In this document: piece by piece, positions 1-7,745 of the stretch
Layout of the letters: each line of letters starts with the position of its first letter
Numbering within the stretch: the stretch's first letter is position 1
DNA from: a virus
Length of the DNA stretch: 38,713 nucleotides
Virus record (IMG/VR): IMGVR_UViG_3300045242_000049
Coordinates: 1-38,713 of that record
Strand: one strand, 5' to 3'
Notes under the pieces: generated by a model
Database searches by the model: none
The model's input: only the letters and a program-made list of their open reading frames with translations
What the model was told of the DNA's origin: nothing
Translations under genes and position numbers: made by a program

Positions 1-2
1 TG

Positions 3-188
3 CGGGTCTTTAACCTATCCATCGCGCTCGGCTGGGCGATGCTCACGATCGGCGCTTGCCTTGTGAGCCTTGCCGTTGGCCTGATCACTGGAGGCATCAC
101 CATGCTGGCGATCGTGGCGGCACTGACTAAGTTCGCCGGCGTGTACGTGCCGCGCGACGGGCAGCAAACAGCCAGGACGGATGGCTGA
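3..188 (+). CDS. Small membrane protein, 5' end cut off by window edge
   Basis: The frame is open from the first bases and gives 61 residues before TGA at 186-188. The visible part has two hydrophobic stretches, roughly residues 4-24 and 28-42, separated by a short glycine-rich turn, and ends in a polar tail. Its stop overlaps the portal start (TGATG), so the two are translationally coupled. Small two-helix membrane proteins between the large terminase and the portal gene are common in HK97-like phages, but their role is unknown. The true start may lie left of the window. Confidence 0.6.
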   Translation, partial: RVFNLSIALGWAMLTIGACLVSLAVGLITGGITMLAIVAALTKFAGVYVPRDGQQTARTDG

Positions 189-1663
189 TGTTCCTGCAGA
201 AGATTCGCGCAGGGTCGGATGACCGCTCGGTTTTCGGCGACTTCTGGTTTGGGCCTGTCGGCTCGCCGACGGCGTCCGGGCAGCGTGTCTCTGGCGATCG
301 CGCGTTGCAGCTGCCGGTGGTCTACGCATGCGTGCGCGTGCTCTCGGAATCCTTCGCCGTGCTCCCGCCGTGCGCTTACACCGGCACCGGTCGGAAGCGC
401 AAGCAGATCGAGAAGTTCTGGCTGATCGACCTGCTCAAGCGTCCGAATCAGTTCCAGAACGGGTTCGAATGGCGGGAAATGATGCAGGGCCACCTGGCCA
501 TGCGCGGCAACGCTTACAACCAAATCCAGACCGATCGCCGCGGCAACATCACCGCGCTCATGCCGCTGCACCCGGATCGGATATCGATCGAGTTCATCGG
601 CCAGGATGGCGAGTACCGATACATCTACACGGACCGCTTCGGTCGCAAGCAGACGTTCGTGCGTGGCGAGATCTGGCACATCCGCGGGCTTGGCGGGGAT
701 GGCGTTCAGGGCTACAGCCCATTGCGCCTGGCCGCCGAGTCGATCGGGCTCGGTCTGGCTGCCCAGGAGTACGGCTCGCGCTTCTTTGCGAACGATGCCA
801 AGCCTGGTGGCGGCTGGATCGAGTATCCAGGCAATTTCAAGGATAAGGCTGCGCGCGAGGAATTCCGCGAGTCCTGGCAAGCGGCGCAGTCCGGCTTCAA
901 CCGCGGCAAGGTCGCGGTGCTCGAATACGGGATGAAGTTCAATGAGCTTGGCATGACGAACAAGGAATCCCAGTTCCTTGAGGCGCGCGGCTTCCAGGTG
1001 AAGGATATCGCGCGGATCTACCGGGTCCCCCCGCACATGGTCGGCGACCTGGACAAGTCGGCCTTCACCAACATCGAGCAGCAATCGCTCGAGTTCGTGA
1101 TTTACACCATGATGTCCTGGGCTGAGCGCTGGGAAGCCTCGGCCGAGACCGAGCTGATGCTCGAGGCCGATGGCGATGTTGACATCGAGTTCGACTTCAC
1201 GCGGCTGCTGCGCGGCGACCAGGCGGCGCGCGGTGCGTTCTACCATTCGGGGATTACCGATGGATGGATGACCCGCGCAGATGCGCGCGACCGCGAGGGC
1301 CTCGAGCCATTGCCTGGACTGGAGAAGCCGCTTGTGCCGTTGAACATGTCTACGGTCGACGCCGACGGGAACATCGAGCAACCAGCTGGTGCTGCTAGCA
1401 ATGCTGTTGACGCCGGCGCTGATGCTGGCGGCAATGCTGGCGATGCGGAATACTCGAAGACGGCAAACCCGCGCCTACAGGCCATGGTTCGAAGCAATGC
1501 GGCCAGGATGGCGCGGCGCATGGCAGGCGGCAGTTCGCTCACGCCAGATGCGCTCGCCGATGCGCTGGCGATCACGCCGGCAATGGCGGCTGCATGGCTC
1601 GGGTCCGGCAAGACGGGCAGCGAGCAGGAAATCACCGAATCTCTGATCGAGGTGGCGCTATGA
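188..1663 (+). CDS. Portal protein, HK97 family
   Basis: A 491-residue protein at the usual length for HK97-type portals. The N-terminal third carries the typical segment LPVVYACVRVLSESFAVLP (around residues 46-64), and the middle contains the LRLAAESIGLGLAAQEYG helix region and the RVPPHMVG motif typical of Phage_portal (PF04860). Twelve copies would form the ring at the capsid vertex through which DNA is packaged and to which the connector binds. The C-terminal 100 residues are Ala/Gly-rich low-complexity sequence and look like a flexible tail. The start overlaps the preceding stop, and the stop overlaps the protease start (ATGA). Family assignment is secure. Confidence 0.95.
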   Translation: MFLQKIRAGSDDRSVFGDFWFGPVGSPTASGQRVSGDRALQLPVVYACVRVLSESFAVLPPCAYTGTGRKRKQIEKFWLIDLLKRPNQFQNGFEWREMMQGHLAMRGNAYNQIQTDRRGNITALMPLHPDRISIEFIGQDGEYRYIYTDRFGRKQTFVRGEIWHIRGLGGDGVQGYSPLRLAAESIGLGLAAQEYGSRFFANDAKPGGGWIEYPGNFKDKAAREEFRESWQAAQSGFNRGKVAVLEYGMKFNELGMTNKESQFLEARGFQVKDIARIYRVPPHMVGDLDKSAFTNIEQQSLEFVIYTMMSWAERWEASAETELMLEADGDVDIEFDFTRLLRGDQAARGAFYHSGITDGWMTRADARDREGLEPLPGLEKPLVPLNMSTVDADGNIEQPAGAASNAVDAGADAGGNAGDAEYSKTANPRLQAMVRSNAARMARRMAGGSSLTPDALADALAITPAMAAAWLGSGKTGSEQEITESLIEVAL

Positions 1664-2568
1664 AGCACGAACGGTACATCGCATGGTGCCTGTCCCAGCC
1701 CTGGGCGCTGATGCCCGAGCGCATGGCCGCCTACGCGCGTGCCTTGTCGATCAAGGTCGGCGCGGCCAATGAAATGCAGGCCATGGACCAGGAAGACGAG
1801 AATTCTGCTCGAGCGGCAACCGCGCGCGGCAAGAACAACACGCGCAGCGGTGCGATCGCTGTTGTCCCGGTCTACGGGACAATCGTGCAGCGCGCCAGCC
1901 AGCTCGATCTGTGCGAGAACGGCACGAGCACGCAGCAAATCAGCGCGGCGATCGCCGATGCGCTGGCAGACGACTCGGTCGCGCAAATCCTGCTCGATAT
2001 CGATAGCCCTGGCGGCTCGGTTTACGGGGTCCAGGAGCTTGCCGCAGAGATTGCTGCAGCGCGCAAGCCGGTCGTGGCAATCGCCAATTCACTGGCCGCG
2101 AGCGCGGCCTACTGGATCGGCTCTGCAGCATCCGAGTTCCATGTCACGCCGGGCGGTCAGGTCGGCTCGATCGGCGTCTGGATGGCGCACCAGGACTGGG
2201 CGAAGGCGCTGGAAATGGATGGCATCAAGGTAACGCTGATCTCTGCTGGCGAATACAAGACCGAGGGCAACCCGTACCAGCCACTCGGGGAAGAGGCGCA
2301 GAAATTTATGCAGGCGCAGGTCGACGACTACTACGCCATGTTCACCAAGGGCGTGGCGAAGGGCCGGAAGGTCGGCATCGATGCCGTGCGCAACAACATG
2401 GGCAAGGGCCGCGTGTATGGCGCCGATCAGGCGCTGTCGGCTCAGATGGTCGACTCGGTCAGCACCTTCGACCAGGTCGTCGCTCGCATGCAGAAGAACA
2501 TCAAGGCATCGGCGCCGCGCACGATGAGCGCGCAGGCTGCGATGCGTGAGATCGCTATTCGGGGCTAG
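1660..2568 (+). CDS. Prohead protease, S49/SppA family
   Basis: 302 residues from the ATG at 1660, which overlaps the portal stop. The core has the SppA-like signatures: a conserved SPGGSVYGV glycine turn, the AIANSLAASAAYWIGSAA helix carrying the expected nucleophilic Ser, the GQVGSIGV strand, and SAGEYKTEGNPY, which supplies the expected general-base Lys. S49 enzymes next to a capsid gene mature the prohead by cutting scaffold or capsid N-terminal regions. The first 60 residues are charged and variable, and could act as a scaffold or targeting segment. Position between portal and capsid supports the role. An upstream in-frame start inside the portal gene is possible but has no advantage. 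Confidence 0.92.
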   Translation: MKHERYIAWCLSQPWALMPERMAAYARALSIKVGAANEMQAMDQEDENSARAATARGKNNTRSGAIAVVPVYGTIVQRASQLDLCENGTSTQQISAAIADALADDSVAQILLDIDSPGGSVYGVQELAAEIAAARKPVVAIANSLAASAAYWIGSAASEFHVTPGGQVGSIGVWMAHQDWAKALEMDGIKVTLISAGEYKTEGNPYQPLGEEAQKFMQAQVDDYYAMFTKGVAKGRKVGIDAVRNNMGKGRVYGADQALSAQMVDSVSTFDQVVARMQKNIKASAPRTMSAQAAMREIAIRG

Positions 2569-2586
2569 TGCCAGCCCGAGCCCGCG

Positions 2587-2622
2587 GAGCCCGATGGCTC
2601 TGTAGGATCAGCCCGACGGCTG
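2587..2622 (+). promoter_or_regulatory. Tandem palindromes upstream of the capsid gene
   Basis: Two near-identical palindromes, AGCCCGATGGCT at 2588-2599 and AGCCCGACGGCT at 2610-2621, lie 22 bp apart. As RNA each folds into a 5-bp hairpin (GAGCC/GGCTC and CAGCC/GGCTG) with a four-base loop. They occupy the 110-nt gap between protease and capsid. They could be an mRNA processing or stability element for the highly expressed capsid gene, or a DNA-binding site with two-turn spacing. Function is not known. Confidence 0.4.
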
Positions 2623-2678
2623 AGCCGGCACAACAATCGTTCGCCATCCTGGCGTTCACCACAACCCGGAGACACACC

Positions 2679-3977
2679 ATGAGCAAGAAACTCCGCGAGC
2701 TGAACGCTCGCAAGGCGCAGCACGTCACGTCGATGCGCGCGATCGCCGACAAGGCTTTTGCCGACGGCAACCGCGATCTGACGCCGGACGAGGAAGAGGC
2801 ATTCAACACCGAGAAGAAGGGCCTGGATGCCACCGTCGCCGCGATCGCGCGTGAGGAAACGCTGATCGAGGCCGAACGTAACATCGGCGCCACCCGCGTC
2901 GAGGACGTGCGCGCATCGGGCGGCGAGGACACCCTGATGCAGGATCCCAAGCGCGGCTTCAAGTCGCTTGGCGAGTTCGCGCAGGCTGTGCGGGTGTCGA
3001 AGGTCGGCGGCGCGATGGACGGTCGTCTGGCCGCTGCTGCTCCGTCATCGTTCGCCAACGAAGCCGACGGCGCCGATGGTGGCTTCGCCATTCCGCCGGC
3101 ATTCTCGACCGACATCTGGAACATGTCGCTCGCCGAAGGCTCGCTGATCCCGATGACCGACAACACCGAGGTCACCGGCAACTCGATGGCGTTCCCGAAG
3201 GACGAGACCACGCCGTGGGGCGGCACCGGCATCCAGGTGGCATGGCAGGCGGAAGGCACCGCGGCAACGCCGACCAAGCCGGTCCTGGGCCTGGACACGC
3301 TGCGCCTGCACAAGATGATCGCGCTGGTTCCGATCACCGACGAGCTGATGGCCGATGCGCCGGCGCTCTCCGGCTATCTGAGCAACAACGTCCCGCCGAA
3401 GATCATGTACAAGGCGAACGAGGCGATTTTGTTCGGCACTGGCGTTGGCCAGCCGGCTGGCTGTCTCAACGCGGCCTCGCTGGTCGTGGTGGCCAAGGAA
3501 ACCGGCCAGGCGAATGCGACGATCGTGCAGCCGAACATCTCCAAGATGCGCAGCCGCTTGCTGGTCGGCAATCTCAAGAACGCGGTCTGGGTGGGCAATC
3601 CCGACATCCTGCCGGCGCTCGAGAGTCTGGTCGTCGGTCAGATCCCGATCTTCCTGCCGCCTGGTACGGGCATCCGCGAGGCGTACAACGATGGCACGTT
3701 GAACGGGCGTCCGCTGATCTTGTCCGAGCACGCCAACGCGCTCGGCACGCAGTCGGATCTCTCGTTGATCGCTCTGAACGGCTACCGCACGATCACGAAG
3801 GCTGGCGGCATCGAGACGGCGACGTCGATGCACCTGTACTTCGATGCAGCCGTGACGGCGTTCCGCTTCATCTTCCGGATGGATGGCCAGCCGATCATGA
3901 AGGCTGCCGTGACGCCACCGGCCGGCAAGAGCACCAACTCGCGCTCGTACTTCGTCTCGCTCGGCGGCCGTCCGTAA
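2679..3977 (+). CDS. Major capsid protein, HK97 fold
   Basis: 432 residues from the ATG at 2679, which has a GGAG Shine-Dalgarno 8-11 nt upstream; longer in-frame starts have none. Residues 1-70 are charged and helical and resemble the HK97 delta (scaffold) domain. Residues from about 115 onward show the HK97-fold family pattern: the DGGFAIPPAFSTDIW start of the mature protein, an E-loop-like stretch with W and T residues, and the C-terminal GYRTITKAGG and RFIFRMDGQP strands. The delta domain is presumably removed by the upstream protease during maturation. No doubt about family; the exact cleavage point is not determined. Confidence 0.95.
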   Translation: MSKKLRELNARKAQHVTSMRAIADKAFADGNRDLTPDEEEAFNTEKKGLDATVAAIAREETLIEAERNIGATRVEDVRASGGEDTLMQDPKRGFKSLGEFAQAVRVSKVGGAMDGRLAAAAPSSFANEADGADGGFAIPPAFSTDIWNMSLAEGSLIPMTDNTEVTGNSMAFPKDETTPWGGTGIQVAWQAEGTAATPTKPVLGLDTLRLHKMIALVPITDELMADAPALSGYLSNNVPPKIMYKANEAILFGTGVGQPAGCLNAASLVVVAKETGQANATIVQPNISKMRSRLLVGNLKNAVWVGNPDILPALESLVVGQIPIFLPPGTGIREAYNDGTLNGRPLILSEHANALGTQSDLSLIALNGYRTITKAGGIETATSMHLYFDAAVTAFRFIFRMDGQPIMKAAVTPPAGKSTNSRSYFVSLGGRP

Positions 3978-4008
3978 TCGGGCGTAAGCTGATCACCCTG
4001 CTATACGT

Positions 4009-4026
4009 CGGCCGCTTCGGCGGCCG
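4009..4026 (+). other. UUCG-capped hairpin after the capsid gene
   Basis: CGGCCGC at 4009-4015 and GCGGCCG at 4020-4026 form a perfect 7-bp stem around the stable tetraloop TTCG. It begins 32 nt after the capsid stop. No T-run follows, so it is more likely a 3' mRNA-stabilising or partial attenuation structure than an intrinsic terminator. Confidence 0.6.
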
Positions 4027-4068
4027 GCGCCACCGCATCACCGCATTCCATTCAGAAGGAAAACGATC

Positions 4069-4518
4069 ATGAACCCGAACACGAAAGGCTCGGAGCAGGC
4101 GGCACTGCTCGGCGTCATCGCACCGTCCAGCCAGGGCGCTGGCGCGCTGTCGACCGCATGGGTCGCCGCAAAGAACTTCCACCGCTTCCTAGCGATCATC
4201 CAGTCCGGCGTGCTCGGCGCGTCGGCTACGCTGGATGCGAAGCTGCAGCAGGCGACGGACGGCACTGGTACCGGCGTGAAGGACGTGACCGGCAAGTCGA
4301 TCACGCAGTTCGTCAAGGCCAGCAACGACGGCAACCAGGCGCTGATCGACTGCTCTGCCGATGATCTGGACGTGGCGAACAGCTTCAACTTCCTGCGCTT
4401 GACCGTCACGGTCGGCACGGCGGCCAGTTTGTCGTCTGCAGTGCTGCTGGGCATGAGCCCGCGGTTTGCGCCGGCGTCGGACTTCAACCCGGTGACCGTC
4501 GTCCAGGTCGCTGGCTGA
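4069..4518 (+). CDS. Putative head decoration protein
   Basis: 149 residues with an AAGGAA Shine-Dalgarno about 10 nt upstream. The sequence is largely beta-rich: DAKLQQATDGTGTGVKDVTG in the middle and a strand-rich LRLTVTVGTAASLSSAVLLG segment near the end. I recall similar proteins directly after the capsid gene in other HK97-type phages, usually unnamed. Position and predicted beta sandwich fit a decoration or capsid-stabilising protein, but that role is inferred. It is isolated from its neighbours by a hairpin on each side, which would allow independent control of its level. Confidence 0.6.
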   Translation: MNPNTKGSEQAALLGVIAPSSQGAGALSTAWVAAKNFHRFLAIIQSGVLGASATLDAKLQQATDGTGTGVKDVTGKSITQFVKASNDGNQALIDCSADDLDVANSFNFLRLTVTVGTAASLSSAVLLGMSPRFAPASDFNPVTVVQVAG

Positions 4519-4549
4519 TTCCGCCACCGAAACCCACGTAACTCCACGA

Positions 4550-4583
4550 AAAGGAGGGCGCCGGTCACCCCGGCGCCTTTTCA
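4550..4583 (+). promoter_or_regulatory. Shine-Dalgarno plus hairpin that decides the connector start
   Basis: A perfect AAGGAGG sits at 4550-4556, too far (27 nt) from the only available start codon, ATG 4584. Between them GGCGCCGG (4557-4564) pairs with CCGGCGCC (4570-4577) around a 5-nt loop, leaving TTTTCA before the ATG. With the stem folded the effective spacing is 6 nt. The same stem with its TTTT tail also resembles an intrinsic terminator, so it may do either job or both. Confidence 0.65.
4557..4581 (+). terminator. Possible intrinsic terminator before the connector gene
   Basis: An 8-bp all-GC stem (GGCGCCGG/CCGGCGCC) with loop TCACC is followed by TTTT. Stem strength is high, but the U-run is short and the structure lies between a ribosome binding site and its start codon. 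A translational role is therefore an equal alternative. Confidence 0.45.
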
Positions 4584-5444
4584 ATGGGCCTGATCTGCAT
4601 CAATCCACCCACCGCTGAGCCGTTCGACCTGGCCGAGGCGAAGCTTCAGGTCCGCGAGGACGTCGGGCTGGTCGACGAGGATTCGTTGCTGCGGGCCTTC
4701 ATCGCTACGGCGCGCAACTATGCCGAGGACTTCACCCACAAACAATTCTGCGCGGCCAGCTACAAGCAGGTGCTGGATGCGTTCCCGTTCGCGCAGGCCT
4801 ATGGCGGCGTGTACGGCGTTGCACATGCTCGACCTGGCAATGCGCTGTATCTCGAGCGCGGGCCGGTCCTGCAGGTGACATCGATCCAATATCTGGATCA
4901 AAGCCGGGTGGTGCAAACGCTTGATCCGACCTTGTACGTGGTCGATTATTCGTCCGATCCGGTCAAGATCACCCCCATTTTCGGCCAAATCTGGCCGATC
5001 CCGATGCCGCAAATCGGCTCGGTCTGGATCAATTTCTTGTGCGGCTATGCGGCTCCGCTCATCGCCGATGCCACCGCGAACACCATCCGGATCCAGAACT
5101 GGCCTGCTCTGGCCGTGAATGACATCATTCGCGTCTCGAATAGCGGTGGCGCATTGCCTGGCGGTCTGGCCGTCGGGACGGACTATTTCATAAAGTCGGT
5201 CGTCAGCTCTGGCGTCTACACGCTGGCTGCATCGATCGGCGGTACAACGATCGATCTGACCGACATCGGCACTGGCACAAGCTACGTTGGCATCATCCCG
5301 GAGAACCTGGTCGGCTGGATGCGCATTCGTTTCGGCGCGCTGACCGAAAACCGCGAAGAGGTCGCTATCCTTAGCCGCGGAAAGATCGAGCCACTACCGT
5401 ATGTCGACCAGATGCTCATCATGCACAAGACCTGGCAATTCTGA
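4584..5444 (+). CDS. gp6-like head-tail connector with an inserted domain
   Basis: 286 residues. Residues 6-60 match the start of gp6-like connectors: PPTAEPFDLAEAK, then DSLLRAFIATARNYAEDFT and the H/Q-F aromatic end of the second helix. The expected C-terminal helix, with the NREE signature, appears only at residues 241-286. The two halves are separated by about 75 residues (163-236) rich in beta strands, with LPGGLAVGTDYFIKSV and DLTDIGTGTSYVG, a module usual in tail or fibre proteins. Most relatives are 100-220 residues long, so this is a domain insertion. The protein forms the adaptor ring below the portal. No in-frame start exists between the upstream TAA at 4539 and ATG 4584. Confidence 0.85.
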   Translation: MGLICINPPTAEPFDLAEAKLQVREDVGLVDEDSLLRAFIATARNYAEDFTHKQFCAASYKQVLDAFPFAQAYGGVYGVAHARPGNALYLERGPVLQVTSIQYLDQSRVVQTLDPTLYVVDYSSDPVKITPIFGQIWPIPMPQIGSVWINFLCGYAAPLIADATANTIRIQNWPALAVNDIIRVSNSGGALPGGLAVGTDYFIKSVVSSGVYTLAASIGGTTIDLTDIGTGTSYVGIIPENLVGWMRIRFGALTENREEVAILSRGKIEPLPYVDQMLIMHKTWQF

Positions 5445-5447
5445 GCC

Positions 5448-5801
5448 ATGCCAAGCCTGCGCGCCGGCACGATGCGGCATCGGATCACGTTCCAGAACCG
5501 GGTCGAGACCCAGGACGCCAACACCGGTGCGCTGACCGAGACATGGACGGATGCGTTTACCTGCTGGGCCTCGATCGATCCGCTTAACGGCCGCGAGCTG
5601 ATCGCCGCCGCTGCGGTGCAATCTGGCGTGACGCACTCGATCACTGTGCGGTATCGTGACGCCTTGGCTGTGCCTGCGGTGACTGCATCAATGCGGATCC
5701 TGTACGGCTCGCGCATTTTCAACATCAAGGCATCGATGAACGAGTCGGAAAGCCGGCACACCATTACCCTGCAGGCCGAAGAAGGCCTGACCACGTCGTA
5801 A
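5448..5801 (+). CDS. Head closure / head-tail joining protein
   Basis: 117 residues matching the Phage_H_T_join pattern (PF05521): the start LRAGTMRHRITFQNRV, then a TETWTDAFTCWASIDPLNGREL segment typical of the group, and a final strand region ending in AEEGLTT. These small beta-barrel proteins sit below the connector and close the head after packaging. It begins 3 nt after the connector stop. Length and position are as expected. Confidence 0.88.
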   Translation: MPSLRAGTMRHRITFQNRVETQDANTGALTETWTDAFTCWASIDPLNGRELIAAAAVQSGVTHSITVRYRDALAVPAVTASMRILYGSRIFNIKASMNESESRHTITLQAEEGLTTS

Positions 5802-5812
5802 GGAGAGCAACC

Positions 5813-5977
5813 ATGAAAGTTCGCGCACTGAAAGGCTGGCACGGCGTCGAGACGATCGCGAAACCCGGCGATGAGCTCGAGGTATCGGAGAAGCACGGCA
5901 AGGACCTGATCGCATCGGGCCTGGCAGAGGCTGTCGCCGAGCAACAGAGCAAGCCGGCAGACGACGACCACGCATGA
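5813..5977 (+). CDS. Small head-tail region protein
   Basis: A 54-residue protein with an AAGGAGAG Shine-Dalgarno 5 nt before ATG 5813; its TGA overlaps the next start (ATGA at 5974). The sequence begins MKVRALKGWHGV and contains KPGDELEVSEKHGKDLI, resembling the short proteins found at this position in other HK97-type phages (a small beta-strand protein with a helical tail). The C-terminus is acidic (ADDDH). Function unknown. Confidence 0.75.
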   Translation: MKVRALKGWHGVETIAKPGDELEVSEKHGKDLIASGLAEAVAEQQSKPADDDHA

Positions 5978-6486
5978 TCGCCGAGACGCAGGTTCTGCAT
6001 GGTCTGGAAGGGGTGCTCGCTGCACTCCAATCCCTGCCGCAGGAAATCGTATCGAAGAACGGTGGCGTGGTGCGTAAGGCGCTGCGCAAGGCCTCGTTGC
6101 CTGTTCGCGACCAGGCCAAGGCGAACGTGCAGCGCATCATCGCCGAAGATCATGGGCTTGATCCCACGCTTCCAGAGTCGACCGGCGCGTTGTTGCAGGC
6201 GATCGGTACGGTGAAAGCACGGAATCCGGAGGCGCAATTCGGCCCTGGATTCAAGGAGGCCTATATCGTGAAGGTGCGCAAGGCTCCGCGCGTGCGCAAC
6301 ATGACGCCGGCGCACTACGGCCGCGTGCTCGAGTTCGGCTCCGAGAAGGAGACGGCGCGGCCCTGGATGACGCCGGCATACTACGCCACGCGGCAGCTCG
6401 CCTTGGACACGTTCGTCGCCGCGATGACTGCAGGTGTTGCGGTGGCCATCCAGAAGGCTGCAGCGCTCGGCCGGACTGGCGCCTGA
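5974..6486 (+). CDS. HK97 gp10-like tail component
   Basis: 170 residues. The sequence has the family pattern of HK97-gp10_like proteins (PF04883): an N-terminal helical segment with VRKALRKASLPVRDQAKANV, a beta hairpin around AYIVKVRKAPRVRNM, and the conserved Y..VLEFGSEKETARPWMTPA motif near residues 111-134. Family members act at the head-tail joint or in tail completion. Start and stop overlap both neighbours, placing it firmly in the head-tail operon. Confidence 0.88.
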   Translation: MIAETQVLHGLEGVLAALQSLPQEIVSKNGGVVRKALRKASLPVRDQAKANVQRIIAEDHGLDPTLPESTGALLQAIGTVKARNPEAQFGPGFKEAYIVKVRKAPRVRNMTPAHYGRVLEFGSEKETARPWMTPAYYATRQLALDTFVAAMTAGVAVAIQKAAALGRTGA

Positions 6487-6860
6487 TGGCTGGGATGCTG
6501 CCCAACGTCTTTGCGTTGCTGAAGGTCGCAGCGCCGGTTACGGCCATCATCGGCAGCCCGCCGCGTTGCTATCGCCACGGCCGGGCGCCGCAGGGCGTCA
6601 TCGTGCCGTATGTCACGACCGAGGTCGTCGCTGGTGCACCGGAAAACACGCTGACGGGCGTACCGCCTGCTGACAGCTTCGGCGTGCGCGTCGACTGCTG
6701 GTCGAAGGATGACACCGAGGTCGAGACCCTGGCAGCTGCCGTACGCGATGCGGTCCAGGACTCGGCGCACATGATTGCGATCGTGGCCAATGACCGCGAC
6801 GCCGTCACGAACATCTGTCGGCTATCCATGCAATACGAATTCTGGACCTCAAGGTCCTGA
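6486..6860 (+). CDS. Tail terminator / DUF3168-type protein
   Basis: 124 residues starting at the ATG that overlaps the preceding stop. The pattern is that of DUF3168 proteins (PF11367): an N-terminal helix with VFALLKVAAPVTAIIG, then YRHGRAPQGVIVPYVTTEVV, and a helix with DTEVETLAAAVRDAVQ, ending in a strand with FWT. These proteins cap the tail tube and fix its length at the head-proximal end, as lambda gpU does. Order (gp10-like, this, tail tube) is the standard one. Confidence 0.82.
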   Translation: MAGMLPNVFALLKVAAPVTAIIGSPPRCYRHGRAPQGVIVPYVTTEVVAGAPENTLTGVPPADSFGVRVDCWSKDDTEVETLAAAVRDAVQDSAHMIAIVANDRDAVTNICRLSMQYEFWTSRS

Positions 6861-6867
6861 TGCCCTG

Positions 6868-6888
6868 CCCGCGTGAGCGGGTCTTTTT
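6868..6888 (+). terminator. Intrinsic terminator before the tail tube gene
   Basis: CCCGC (6868-6872) and GCGGG (6877-6881) form a stem with a GTGA loop, followed by TCTTTTT. The stem is short, but the T-run is good. It lies 7 nt after the tail terminator stop, inside the late operon, so partial termination or antitermination would be required for downstream tail genes. Confidence 0.6.
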
Positions 6889-6906
6889 CGTCCCGAGGAA
6901 CCGACC

Positions 6907-7377
6907 ATGACGACCGCAACGAAAACCCAAGGCACCGAGTTCTGGTGGGTGTCCGGACCGAGCGCAGTGACCAAGCTTACCCAGATCCCGAGTGCGCCAT
7001 CGCCGATCGGCGGCCCACGGCCACAAATCCCGATCACGCACCTGGATTCGGTCGAGGAAGAGTTCGTCGGCGCGTTGCCGCAGCCGGCCAAGGCGACCTT
7101 CGAGGTCATCTACAACCCAGCCGATGCATCGCACCAGGCGCTGCTGGCGCTCAAGGGAACGGGCGCCGTGACACCGATGGCCATCGGTATGTCCGATGGC
7201 ACCGTGGCACCGACAGCTGCGAGTAGCGCGTTCGTGACGACTGCTGTCGCGCGGACGTTCCACTACTTCAACGCCTACGTCGAGGATGCCCAGATGGGTC
7301 TGCCGGCGAATAACGTCACCAAGCTGGCTGTCACCCTGCAGCGCAGCGGCCCGACCACGACGGTCCTGCATACCTGA
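6907..7377 (+). CDS. Major tail (tube) protein
   Basis: 156 residues with a GAGGA Shine-Dalgarno at suitable spacing. The sequence has the tail-tube signatures: an N-terminal TQGTEFWWVSG strand, DSVEEEFVGALPQPAKATFE in the middle, and an ATFEVIYNPADASHQAL segment typical of lambda-like tube proteins, ending in a beta strand with AVTLQRSGP. It polymerises into hexameric rings around the tape measure. Position just upstream of the G/GT chaperone pair confirms it. Confidence 0.85.
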   Translation: MTTATKTQGTEFWWVSGPSAVTKLTQIPSAPSPIGGPRPQIPITHLDSVEEEFVGALPQPAKATFEVIYNPADASHQALLALKGTGAVTPMAIGMSDGTVAPTAASSAFVTTAVARTFHYFNAYVEDAQMGLPANNVTKLAVTLQRSGPTTTVLHT

Positions 7378-7415
7378 TCCCGCGCGGCTCAGCCCGCGCT
7401 TCACCTCGAGGCTTT

Positions 7416-7745
7416 ATGTCGAATCCACAGGAAGCACCTGTTGTTGCAACACGCGAGATCGATGTCCGCGGCGAGAAAGTCACATATCAATTCCGGGAGC
7501 TATCGGGCGAAGAGGCCGAGTCGATCTTCGATCTGTCCGATGCGGACGGGAACGTGAGCCGGGAGAAGCAGAAGGCTGTCCGGCGCCGCATGATCGCCAC
7601 AACGGTCACGCGCGCCGATGGCTCTGCGCTGACGGTCGAGGATCTCGGCAAGATGCGCAATGTCTTGGTGAAGGCGCTCTATGACCAGGCCATGGAGTTC
7701 AACGGGCTCGGGGATAACGCGGCTGCCGAAGTAAAAAACGCCTAG
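7416..7745 (+). CDS. Tail assembly chaperone G (unshifted product)
   Basis: 109 residues, ATG with GAGG upstream. It corresponds to the G protein that binds the tape measure before tail polymerisation: an N-terminal beta strand pair (EIDVRGEKVTYQFRELSG) and a helical second half with DLSDADGNVSREKQKAVRRR. The last codons before TAG form the slippery run A AAA AAC (7733-7739), so part of the ribosomes continue into the -1 frame. Length is typical of HK97-group G proteins. Confidence 0.85.
   Translation: MSNPQEAPVVATREIDVRGEKVTYQFRELSGEEAESIFDLSDADGNVSREKQKAVRRRMIATTVTRADGSALTVEDLGKMRNVLVKALYDQAMEFNGLGDNAAAEVKNA

Noticed and set aside
1390-1405. A 16-mer of the portal gene (TGCTGCTAGCAATGCT) is identical to DNA at the candidate origin (24973-24988).
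   Set aside because: Both encode Ala-Ser-Asn-Ala linkers, and one chance 16-base match in a window this size is not improbable. I do not count it as an origin copy.
1240-1986. Minus-strand open frame of 248 codons opposite portal and protease.
   Set aside because: Antisense shadow of two secure genes with low-complexity composition.
3215-4072. Second plus-strand frame of 285 codons within and after the capsid gene.
   Set aside because: Composition rich in Arg, Gly and Asp typical of a shifted reading of the capsid gene; start inside the capsid and no motif.
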